Translations under genes and position numbers: made by a program
Notes under the pieces: generated by a model
What the model was told of the DNA's origin: nothing
What the model saw: the letters and a program-made list of their open reading frames with translations, nothing else
Databases searched by the model: none
Part shown: in pieces, positions 1-10,430 of the stretch
How the letters are laid out: each line of letters opens with the position of its first letter
Numbering within the stretch: the stretch's first letter is position 1
Assembly (NCBI GenBank): GCA_963513935.1
Contig: OY740768.1
Coordinates: 34,532,216 to 34,596,215, forward strand
Length of the DNA: 64,000 nucleotides
Reading direction: 5' to 3'
DNA from: Aphrophora alni
Lineage: Eukaryota; Arthropoda; Insecta; Hemiptera; Aphrophoridae

Positions 1-44
1 ATAAACCTCGCTAGTTAATTTTCCATAAAAAAACAAAGGTAATA

Positions 45-1955
45 CTATAAGTCCTCGGGCCCAGGCCTAAAACAATTTCTGATTTCCTCACTGTTGTACC
101 CAGTCGGACAACTAGTTCCTGTAAGAAAAATCTAAGTAGCGGCACGTTTTTTGTGGGAGCCTTTCTAACTCATGGATTTGGTGCAAGAAAAATACTGATT
201 ACCAAAGTATACTTTTTATCTACAGAAAAGAAAAAACATTGTGACGGAAAAATACATTCGGTCATTTGACACGGTCCGACACCCCACATGGGAAAGTTAT
301 GACGCAAAAAAAAAAAAATGTATTTCCTCATACCTGATTTTTTTAGGATAGTTAAAAAAATTTTTTTTAATGAAGTGGCAACATTGTGCGATAAAGCTTT
401 TTGGGCAATTTCGTTGTCCGACACCCTAAACTTGAGTGTTTTATGCAACCCCTAAATTTACACCCTCCTGTCGGACAATAGTACAAGTGTATAACACGTC
501 TTAATTCTTGTTCAGTAATATAGTTGTCTGACAAAATTACTTGGTCTATTTAAAAGTCGGACAAAAAATGTGAATTTTTTTCAATGCGTATCCGCACGTT
601 ATTGTAATTTTAAATACGAAAGTATTTTTATTACATGTATAATTTTATTCAAAATGACAAACAAACTTTACATTGTATAGGCCCTACACGTTTATTTGGT
701 ACGTTTATAAATAGACCGCTTTCATTTAGAAAGAGAGAGATAGAGAAAGAGAGTGAGAATGAACGAGAGGGGAACCAAAGTACAAGGTCAAATATGCTCG
801 ATGTACTTAGCTATAAGGAAACGGATTTATTTCAAGCAGTTTCCTATATTTATTTTTATACATTTAAATTATGATTGCCTTTAAATTATTATTATTAATT
901 CATTTGTATACATTAAAATTTTTATCGCCTTATAAAAATTTATGTAAGTCACAGATTTTAGAAACTTTTGTTTTTTTCCATTTTTTTTTTCCAAAAATCC
1001 CCAAAATTTTTGTTGGACAGATGGTTTAATGTATTACAAACATCATTACAAAAAACACAAAATAACAATTAGATGTGATGTATATAGTAACTACAGTGGT
1101 TGCATAAAACCCTTATGTTTTGGGTGTCGACATCGCAATTGCCCAAAAATGTTTGTCGGACAATGTTACCACTTGATTTCAAATGTTTTTAATAAACTAT
1201 CCTGAAAAAATCATCTGTGAGAGAATACATTTTTTTTTTCAATCATAACGTTCCCATGTGGGGGTGTCGGACCGTGTCAAATGACCGAATGTATTTTTCC
1301 CACACAATGTTTTTTCTTTTTTTTTTAGATAAAAAAAACTTGCGATTGCGATTAAGATAAAAACTATGTTTAGGCAATGACTACATAAATACTATAAGAC
1401 ACGACATGGCCATGTTAAATATTCTACGCTTATTCCTGAGTTGACCAATACCCGCTAGGGTGTGGAGCTGTCGCTCTGCTATAAGTTGATGTGACTGGCG
1501 CTAGGTGGCTCTACGGTCAAACAATGTTTCAGTTGCGCACTGATGCCACATATGGGACCAGAGATGCGAGGGAAGGTCGAGAATCGCTTATCTCAGCGCA
1601 CGAACTGACAACACTGACTATGCTGTGTCAACAGTTGTACAGTCTCAACCAAGTGGGATGCGTACAGTCAAGCACCTGCTGCTAGCGCTTTCTGATAGCT
1701 GTGTGTCAAACTTGTGACGAACAGCACCCGTAAAGCGTAGACTATTTCCCTATCCTATGTCGTGTCTTATAGTATTTATGTAGTCATTGGTTTAGGTAAT
1801 CAGTATTTTTCTTGCACCAAATCCATGGGTTGAAGGGCTCCCACGAAAAACGCCTCGCTACCGAGAATTTCTTACAGGAAAAAGTCCAACTGGGTAAGAA
1901 GAGCACAAGGTTTCAACACAGGTTGTCAGAAATTATTTTAGGCCGAGGACTATAA
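45..1955. mobile_element. Large fold-back (long inverted-repeat) element
   Basis: The left arm (about 45-455) reappears as reverse complement in the right arm (about 1090-1955). Shared landmarks are the CTCGG end, the GGATTTGGTGCAAGAAAAATA block, the GACCGAATGTATTTTTCC block and a TTTTATGCAACC block. The arms are imperfect (gaps, homopolymer changes), so the element is not new. The middle (456-1089) is AT-rich and carries several scattered GTCGGACA motifs; its longest ORF (79 codons, 635-874) looks like chance. The right arm is split by a younger insertion at 1375-1789. No transposase is visible, so it is non-autonomous and I cannot name its superfamily. The outermost bases and target duplication (a TA or ATA) are uncertain. 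Confidence 0.8.
1375..1789. mobile_element. Nested hAT-like MITE with perfect 33-bp TIRs
   Basis: The ends 1375-1407 and 1757-1789 are exact reverse complements over 33 bp, starting CAATGACTAC. They are flanked by identical 7-bp direct repeats GTTTAGG (1368-1374 and 1790-1796). The empty site can be inferred because the opposite arm of the surrounding fold-back element lacks this DNA. The CAATG start and the 7-8 bp duplication point to hAT, by family knowledge. The 350-bp interior has no recognisable transposase and is clearly richer in G+C than the surrounding sequence. It holds a 64-codon ORF (1491-1685) that I do not believe is a gene. Perfect TIRs and duplication suggest a recent insertion. 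Confidence 0.85.
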
Positions 1956-3324
1956 TAGCATTACTAAATATTCAGCACATATATTTATTTTTTTGTTGTT
2001 TGCGAACATACTTTAACAAAAAGATGTGGATTTTCATCCGATTAATATTGAGAATTGTGTTTGTTGACAAACAAATTTAAATTATGTGTTATTACATCAA
2101 TCATCTCACAAAATTATACTCTTTATATGACTCATCTTCGTGTAGTTCATGTAAAATTTGCAATCTGTAAGGATGTAATTTATTTATTTTGAATACTTTG
2201 TGTACAGAATGTACAGACAACCCAGTACTTTCGTAGTGATGTTGGATTAGCTGTGAAGTTTCCTAGCACTTCGATTTCAGCTAGCTCCTCAACTACTCTG
2301 TTACCGCTCCTATTCTTGTTGCCTACCGAACCAGTTTCTGAACATAGGAGTTGGCCACGTTTCTATCTGGATGTCTTTCATTAAATATTCAGACAGTTTT
2401 CCGAGTGTTCTCAGTTGGTTAATAAATCAAAATAATCTCCATTTTTCCTGTAAACACCCTTTTTTGTAAACTTTTTTTTTTCGTATTAAAACTATTTTAT
2501 TAGAGACAATCAGAAAAGTAACACATTTTGGCTGTTAAGTAGAGAGATAGTAAGTACAACAGAACATACTTGGACACCACTAAAATATGCAGCATTTACA
2601 CCATTAATGGATTAGTTGTTATCTACACTGGATGTCTTATCACAGTTTCATTGCAAGCATATGCTTGTCGGTAGTACCCCTTTGCCTTCATCATTGCTAA
2701 CCTATGCCTATGTTTACTTTAGTTGTATTGCCTTTCTAAATAAAAAAGAGTACATATTTTTTTTTACCAAAATGTTTCTTTCATTTGAGTTATGTTCCCA
2801 TTTAAGATTTTAAGGGTGGGGGTTCTGGGGGAGGAGGAAGTTTTCGCACATTACCAATAGGACAGAAGTACTTTTCCCTACACTGCTATATTATGTTTCC
2901 CGCAAACTGAATATTCGATCTTTTGTGGTTTAGCAGTAATCGAACTAGCTGATGATCGAATCAATTGTTGTTCAAAATTAAGTGTATGAGTAAACCTTAA
3001 TTAATAAACGGTGCACAAATTATCGCACTAACTTTTTCATAATACCAAAACCTCCAAAAATAAAACGTATTCGGCATTATGTCCGAGTAAGATAAGACTA
3101 CTTCGTTCAAATTGTGAAAATAAACCTTGGATGCCGACCTAAAATATTGAATATCAAAAAATCGTCCTATTCAATTTTGATGAAATTATACATCGCTTAA
3201 TAACGCAGTTTACTTGCGGTTTGATATAAACCGGCTTGGGGCTGGTTTTTTAATCATATGGTTTTTGAACTTTGGTATAGAGCTTGAGTTTCATGAAATG
3301 ATTAGGTTTTTTACCATTAAGGTC
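1956..3324. other. AT-rich non-coding stretch
   Basis: No gene, RNA gene or organised repeat seen. The open frames here are short and have low-complexity composition. Confidence 0.5.
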
Positions 3325-3540
3325 ATTTTCTAAGGGGCTAAGGAAGAAAAGGACATATAATAAAGACTCCTAACCCTCGAATTCCTAATAGCGTCAGAGA
3401 TAGTCATGAGAGACTTGTTTGAAAAGATGAAAGAGAGGGATCTAACCCAAGACTACATGGGAAAATGTGTAGGTCCAGCTAGGTCCCTCGGGATTGCCAA
3501 TTCAATACTCACAAAAATGAGCCCAAGAGGGTGGTGAGAG
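3325..3540 (+). repeat. Dispersed repeat R1, copy a
   Basis: One of about ten copies in this window of a repeat of roughly 250 bp. In this orientation it reads AATAAAGACTCCTAACCCTC, then a GCGTCAG block, GATGAAAGAGAGGGATCTAA and CAGCTAGGTCCC. It ends in a GGGATTGCCAA region followed by a GAGTATTG/CTCACAAAAATGAGCCC block. Diverged, with no TTTAAACAA terminus preserved. Confidence 0.75.
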
Positions 3541-4512
3541 AGGGGTTATGAAATAGTTTAAAAAATTCTATTTTATTGCAAGTTAGGTGTCCCACAGAAT
3601 AACAAAATAGTTTAATAGGAGAGAGTAAAGGGTTGGCTCTAATTTGATGACAATTGTTATTCAAAGTTAGATTATTATGAAATTCATATTTATGTTTTTC
3701 ATCGTTGTGTTCGAATATGATAACGTCGGCTTGAACGTACGTATCTATCAAAAAAATTAATTCAAATTTTAAAATTGTGTAATACCGTACCGATTTTGAT
3801 GAAACTCTTTTATTTTTAAGGCGTCAAGTTTGAATTTAATATAGTTTTTTTGCGTAAGTGGAAAGTTGTATCCTGGTTACATGAAATATTCGAGTTCTGA
3901 TTTGTCGTTCATACTTCCAGGTTTACCGGAGAAACTGCACCATCTGACAACAGTGAATGACTCATTTGTTGTAAGGTATAAACTTCTAGCTCCTCCCATT
4001 CCCTTCCTCAGCTGCATTATAGATAACTACTTTTTTTTTAACTAACTGTTTTAACAAGTGATACTTCAGCAATAGTAGGGAAACTGTTGGTTACAGAAAA
4101 AAAAAACACATGGATCAATATTGTATTTTTTGAAATTCTCTCTGTATAAAGTCTTAGAAACGTAATAGCTGAATTGTCCTAATGTTTTATAATTTTCATT
4201 TTTATTTGATCATGGCTTGAATGTGTCGGAGGTTAAAAGAGTAGGCCTTTTCACTTCCTCGCTTACACACGTAGCATGAGAAAGTTGCGGTGGGAAAAAA
4301 AATATATATTGAGTTTTTCACGACATCAGTTTTGAATTTTTGTAAAGTTTATCGTCTTTTTATCTGTCATCTACAGGGTGTTCTACAGTTCAAACGAGTT
4401 GATCGATTGTGATCCAGATTTAGTATGTGGGCATATTTTGGCCATATCTTTAAGCGTCCCGTCCCCCAATAACTCAAAATTCCGATTTTCGAAAATAACA
4501 ATTTTTTGAATA
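3541..4512. other. Non-coding stretch with decayed repeat phrases
   Basis: No gene seen. It contains phrases such as CCGATTTTGATGAAACTC (near 3790) that recur in diverged form through all the introns here. Confidence 0.45.
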
Positions 4513-5204
4513 CCGGTCAATTGCAGACACGGACTATTGCGGACACATCATTAAAGCGGTCAATTGCGGACACTAGGGATTACTGCTACCTGACAAGGGT
4601 TTGACAGGTCTCTGCAAATATTTCAATACTGGAAAGTTGCGGACACTATCTTCTGGAAAAATAAAGAAGTAATGTGACTAATACAACAACAGCTTTGATA
4701 TACACGGGTAAATCAACTAGTTTAAATATAAAAGAAGAAAATCGGCTGGATAGAACAGCTGAACCGACTGAAATTAGAATTTAATAAATTTTTAATATAT
4801 ATATACTGGCGAAATGGCTCAGCCCTTTATATAGGGTCTACGGGCCTGGCTTGTTGCACTGTGTGAATAATCTTAAAATATTTGGCAGTTTCCTGTGACT
4901 CATAGTGGGGATAAAGCGAGCCTACCTCGGCTCGTTTCCCGCTTACCAGCTCCTTCGCGCGGGAATAACAACGTTTAACAAATGTAATCTCATTACAAAT
5001 CTCTATTACATTATACTCTTTAGAAACCATGTGTTTCGTTCTTACAATCAATTGATAGTCAAAACGCTGCTTTGAACGGGAATTCTGTTTGTACCTGTTG
5101 TACCTGTAAAACCCTTGTCAGGTAGCAGTAGTCCCTGTTGTCCGCAATTGCCCGCTTTAATGATGTGTCCGCAATTGTCCGTGTCCGCAATTGACCGGAC
5201 ACCC
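4513..5204. mobile_element. MITE-like element with ~100-bp inverted repeats and iterated GCGGACAC motifs
   Basis: The left arm 4513-4610 is matched in reverse complement by 5095-5204. Both contain the order CCGGTCAATTGC, GACACGGAC, ATTGCGGACACATCATTAAA, GGGACTACTGC/GGGATTACTGC and ACCTGACAAGGGTTT. The motif TTGCGGACAC is repeated three times per arm, which could be transposase binding sites. The interior (4611-5094) has no convincing transposase. A 74-codon minus-strand ORF at 4827-5051 overlaps it but I do not recognise it. Right end GGGTGTCC is better preserved than the left. Confidence 0.75.
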
Positions 5205-5689
5205 AATTTTTTATATAATTTTGCTCAATATGGCCTCTAAAGGACCTAAACCAATAAATTGGTCGCCATATCGACAAAAATGCCGGTTCACGAGCATGAA
5301 GCTCTTATAAATTACCTACATTCCCAAAATTTGTCTACCGATGTCTAATAATTATAAATTTGTCTAATAATGACCCCAAACCAGTGTGCCAAATTGAAGT
5401 TTCGGTTGAGAAATAATTGGCAAAACAAACAGACGAACCTTGTCCAGCGTCAGTTAATATTCAATTTCAATCAAATAAGATTTATGCTTATAAAGAGTTT
5501 ATGCCACAAGCGAACTATTTAACGAGTATATTAACTCGTTAATATTATTTAATATTTTTAACGAGTATTTTTATATTTTACAAAATGTTAATAAGAGATC
5601 CTTCTATATTAACTTTTCTTCCATAAGAAATATATTGAAAAACTCTGTATAGGTAAAAAAGAAAATTACATTTTTTCTTTCTTTCTCAC

Positions 5690-6190
5690 ATACATTTTTA
5701 TTCACATTCATTAAAAAACTTTCCACTTTTACTGCTCAAAATACATACAATTTACTAAGATTCTTGTTCTGTCAATGTTTTCTATTCATTAAAGGGAACA
5801 AATTTTAAAATATTTTGAAAAACTGGAGGTAACCTCCCTCCACAAAACTGAAAAATGTGTTTTTACAGTCATTTTTCAGAATTTTAAAATTGTAATTAAA
5901 CTTTATATTTTGATGAAACTTTTTAAACTATTTTAAATTACTAAGTTTGTTGAAAATTGTCAATATAAAATTCATTTTTTTTAATTAGTAGAGGATGGGA
6001 CGAGGTTACTCCTTTTGCAAAATATTTTAAAATTTGTTCCCCTTATGAATTTTACAAAATCAAAATCTTTGGAAATTGTATGGATTTTAGTAGTAAAAGT
6101 GGAAAGTTTTAAAATGAGACATTTTTGGGGAGATGGGCAATAAATAATATTTTTTGTCAATATTTTGTTTTTTGAGCGAGTTGTGAGAAA
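5690..6190. repeat. Imperfect palindrome (probable degraded fold-back MITE)
   Basis: The segment 5705-5835 (CTTTCCACTTTTACT ... GGGAACAAATTTTAAAATAT) returns in reverse complement at about 5995-6112 (GTAAAAGTGGAAAG at its far end). The spacer is about 150 bp. Arms are clearly diverged. The minus-strand ORF covering 5981-6247 lies in one arm and is not supported as a gene. Confidence 0.6.
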
Positions 6191-7194
6191 GTTAGTGGAT
6201 TGTTTTGCTAGCAGTAGCTTACAAACTGATTCTGATACCATTTTCATGATTGCAAATTATTCACCATTAGTCTAATTTAAAATATAAAACCTACCAAAAA
6301 ATTGACCAAAATCTTTATCTCGTTTTCTCCCATAAGAAATATATAGTAATATAAAAACCTCAAGAAATTTAAAGAAATATATTTCTTTTTTTGAGATTAA
6401 ATTTAGTATTTCCATGAAATGATTATTGGGTACCCTTAACAATTATTTCACACTAACTTTCTTGTTTTAAAATTTCCAACGGTAAATGTAACACCATTGT
6501 AATTCTTGAACTATAGCTACTCCTAAATTGATGATTGCTATTTTTCATTGTAATTAGGTAATCTGAAGAGAGTTAACAATTAATTGTAGGAAACTGCTAC
6601 ACAACTTGAGATAATGCTATTCTAATACATTTTGGAAAGTTTTGGTTTTCTATTAATAGGTGAAAAACTAACCATAAATATGAAACCAGGCCAAGAAAAT
6701 TAAGTGTCAGACCTGTGTTTTATCTTGGTAGCGGTCTCCCCACCAATTAAAATAATGTCACTGGCACTGCATATAATGCTCTTAAATGGATTCTGGTTAC
6801 CAAGCCTTTCACCACTTGTCTCTTGATATCAGAAATCTTAGTTTTAACTAAAATTACTCAAATATGGTGACAAATTTCTGTCTATCATCCCATAAAAAAA
6901 CTGAGTTTCATCAAAATTATAAAATATTTCACAAAAAATTGATATTTATGGTCACCATTTTCAAATTTTAATTATGGCTTAAATTATACAGAAACTAGTA
7001 TAAAATTTGTGTTAGCATCCCACTAAACATGAGTAAACTGAGTATTATGAAAATTGGTGTATTATTGATAAATCGGTGAACTGAAAGAGTTGAAAATTAT
7101 TACAACCATTTTGGCTAATTTTGGTTATACCAAACATTGGAAAAATGCATATTCAGAATTCCAAAGAGTGAAATAATTTAATTATTCAAAATCC
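6191..7194. other. Non-coding stretch
   Basis: No gene seen. AT-rich, with decayed repeat phrases (for example GAGTTTCATCAAAATTAT near 6903). Confidence 0.45.
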
Positions 7195-7345
7195 GGCCAA
7201 GAACAAAATATTTGGAATGATGGGTCTCTCTTTCATCTTTCCTGTCAGGTCTGTCTTGACTAACTCTTTCTTGTTCTCTTCTGATCCAGACATTATTAGA
7301 GTATTATAGGACTAGTGGTCTTTATTTTATGTTCTTTTCTTCTAT
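7195..7345 (-). repeat. Dispersed repeat R1, copy b (partial)
   Basis: Reverse-orientation R1 with the landmarks GGGTCTCTCTTTCATCTTTC, TTGTTCTCTTCTGATCCAGAC and GGTCTTTATTTTATG. The B-box-bearing end and the TTTAAACAA end are missing or diverged. Confidence 0.65.
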
Positions 7346-9038
7346 ATTATTATAAAGTATTGAAAACCAAGAATAAACAAACACAAATTTAAACCTGATA
7401 AGGGCTAATTTTTTTTCTGGAAAACTGGTGTGTTTTGTTTAAACTTGCAACACTCATTTATTGTTGTTGGTTAAGGGTTATGTTTAAATTATCAGAGTAG
7501 GTAGAACCCTTATAAATAACAATTTAATCGTGAAAAAATATTACGTTTTACTTTTGAACGTAACGATAAATGAACCTAACTAATTACTTTATCATTTTCG
7601 AACTTATTCTGTTTGTATGGACGTTACTAGAAAAATTGTGTGTGTGGGGGGGGGGGGTTAAATAGATAAATACATCCTGGTGGAAAAGAAAATCCATTTA
7701 TATTTTGTAAATGGATAAGATAATGTGCAACATATCTAAGTCACATGGCGTCAACATAAACAAACATCGACTAGAATCCCAATACAATTCATAAAATTTT
7801 AGAATCTAAAATTACTTTATTTTGAACATAAATGACTAATAAACAGGATAATGTTATTTTATTAAGTTTTTGTAGTTCTTATGGAAATAATTTTCTAATT
7901 TGTAACAGTTTAGTAAGTTTTCAACTCAATACTTTTTAAGCAACATCATGTACCTACATACTCCAATTTTATTATTATTTTTTTTTTTAGAAGGAAATTT
8001 TGGGAGTGGTAAGATCATTTCTTGCCTTTACTCTGCACAAATAAAGATGTAAATAAATATATATCAGTAAAAGAGATTAAAACATATGTCTGATTAAAAC
8101 AGATTTTTTCAAGTATTAAATTTTAAAAAAATAATAAAAAACTATTATTTGATATTTTATTTATGCATAACACTATTATTATTTTCTCAGACGCTAAATA
8201 AGTTTTCTATACAAGCCTTTACACTGTATGTATCGCTAATTTTATTCCATAAATAGGTTAACAGTATATAATGAATCATATTTATGTTTATTGCCTACTA
8301 TTTCTGTCTTTTCATATAAACCTAAACACATTATCAGTACATACAAGGTCATTGTGCAAAAATGCTTGTTACTAATAAATAAACAATAGTCTATGATTAA
8401 CTCTTTGATGATAAGGATACAATTAAATCCATCAGCTAGCAAATACATTTGTTGTGTCCAGCATAATACAACTACCTCTATTATACTTTATAATATACTA
8501 TATTGTTCAATTTTTAATGTATAACCTCTAAACATAGAGGAAATAATTATTAGCAATGGGAGACTGACATTTTTCATGGACCAATTTTACTCTCTTTTTT
8601 TTAATGATAATATTTAATTTCAGGTATAAATGGTAGGCATATTTTTCTAAGAGGAGACCACAAGTACATTATGTGATCATTCTATAATGGTCTATTCATT
8701 TTTATGTTATTAATTCAATTTATCTCTAATTTAGCTTCTGAAGTTTCAAGTAAAAGTTACAACATACGGGTGCCTGTTTTCCCAAATCAAGAGCTTTTTG
8801 ATAAATTTTAAAGGTTAGGAAATAGAAATGTTAGTGGAAAATATAAAATGTTCTTTTATTAAGGGTCAGGTACATAGCAAGGAAATTTGTATTTGGGAGG
8901 GTTTTTAATAAACAAAATAAATTGTTATCATTTATTTTAAATTAACCATACTGGGTTAAAATATTTAATAATGAAAATGTAGGTTCTAGTTAGATCTGTA
9001 ATTTAAAAAAATGTTTATATATATATATATATATATAT
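7346..9038. other. AT-rich non-coding stretch ending in a (TA)n microsatellite
   Basis: No gene seen. The final ~25 bp (about 9014-9038) are a TA repeat, the integration site of the adjacent gypsy element. Confidence 0.5.
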
Positions 9039-10318
9039 TGTAACGTTGAGAAGCCCTAAGTAAAAGCTTTGTCCAATTCAAAATGTTTAAACCTTGTCAG
9101 TTAGAAATAAATGTCAAACATAAACGTCACTCCAACACATAATAAATTTTGTTAAAGGATTTCTAAGGAAACAATACTTCGAAACTACAAAATTATTGAA
9201 AGGGCGAGGGCAGCGTGACAAATTAAATAGGAAGAGTTGAGTTATGTAATGTGACAACATGGGAAATTAGAAAGTTTGTGTACGCCCAAGTTAACAAAAG
9301 AAAAAGAGACAAAAAACTAGGCAGAGGTACGTTGAACTCAGCTAAGAAACAAGATTTAACGAACTTTGAAAGACGGTTAGAGTTTGAAAAATCAAATCCA
9401 ACCAACCAAAAAGAAGCGTCATCCAGAAATAAGCGAAGAAGGGGTAAAACGGGAAAACTCTGCGTAAGAATTCAAAAATCAGAAAAAGCAGTGAAGAACG
9501 AGCGTCGCAAGGGAGAGGAACTAGGAACAGGGCGAAGTTCGCCAAATCGTCGTAAAGTTGAAGAAAAGTTTTAAGTCATCGAATTATATTAAAATCATCG
9601 TAAAGTTAAAGAAGAGTTTTGATTAATTGACCAAGAATTCAAGCAACAGAGTGAGGTAGTTCAAGCTTCGAGATCGTCAAAGTGCCTATAAATTGGATTA
9701 AGTTTCTTGTGATATCTGCCATAAGTTCGAGGGATCATCTCACCTGTAAAACTCCAAGAAGACATCATTCCATGCTACTGAACCACGATAAGTTATCTGA
9801 TTAGTTATTGTAGTTTTTACTTCAGGTTACCAAAGAAACCACGCCCCACTTTAAATAAAATCTGAGCTAGGCCGAGAGCCATTTAAACTTAAATTTTCAA
9901 AGAGCAATCAAAGTAACTTCATTATATAATTGGTAAATTATACCTGGCGCCCAACAAATCAATAAAACAATTGAGATATTAAAATATAAAGACTAAATTA
10001 AAATTACAATTAATGATACGATTTTGATGCACCTAATAATAATAATAAAATTGCTATGTTCTAGAATTAAGTATTTCATTGTGTTATAAATGTTTATGTC
10101 TAGTTTAAGTTGAATGGATGAGATTTAGTGATAAGATGAATAAATTTGAATACTCATATGTGCATCAATTAATTTGAAGATTTAATTAATTCAACTGTTA
10201 TATATTGGCACCCAACTTTAGGTGCAAATTGTATTTTAAAGAATAAATAATTTAAATATGATAACGTAGTTGTGTTTTAATCAAAGTAATTAATTAAAAA
10301 TAACTAATAAAGGTTATA
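9039..10318 (+). repeat. 5' LTR of gypsy element
   Basis: 1280 bp, starting TGTAACGTTGAG and ending GGTTATA; the ends form a short inverted repeat (TGTAAC / GTTATA). A TATA box is at 9687-9696 and AATAAA at 9854-9859, giving an approximate U3/R/U5 layout. A purine-rich 107-codon open frame at 9251-9574 has no ATG and is probably not translated. Two PBS-like motifs lie inside, TGGCGCCCAAC at 9945-9955 and TGGCACCCAAC at 10206-10216. Confidence 0.93.
9687..9696 (+). promoter_or_regulatory. LTR TATA box
   Basis: TATAAATTGG, the only good TATA box in the LTR, lies ~165 bp upstream of the AATAAA. It is the likely promoter for the genomic RNA, and the same sequence is at 16469-16478 in the 3' LTR. 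The start site itself is not determined. Confidence 0.55.
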
Positions 10319-10320
10319 AT

Positions 10321-10337
10321 TGGCGTCCAACTCGTGG
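10321..10337 (+). promoter_or_regulatory. Primer binding site of gypsy element
   Basis: TGGCGTCCAACTCGTGG starts two bases after the inferred LTR end, the expected place. TGG pairs with tRNA 3' CCA, and the TGGCGYCCAAC core resembles lysine-tRNA-type primer sites. The exact tRNA is not assigned. Confidence 0.7.
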
Positions 10338-10430
10338 TTTAATTAAAATTAAAATTTAGTTCACGTGGTGTAACCTGAAGGTAGCATTATAAGATAAGAG
10401 ACAGAAAGACTATTAGATATAATTAAATTA

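Noticed and set aside
9251..9574. 107-codon open frame repeated in both LTRs (also 16033-16356), very rich in Lys/Arg
   Set aside because: It has no ATG anywhere in the frame, and nearby upstream ATGs are in frames that stop at once. The openness is explained by purine-rich, T-poor LTR sequence.
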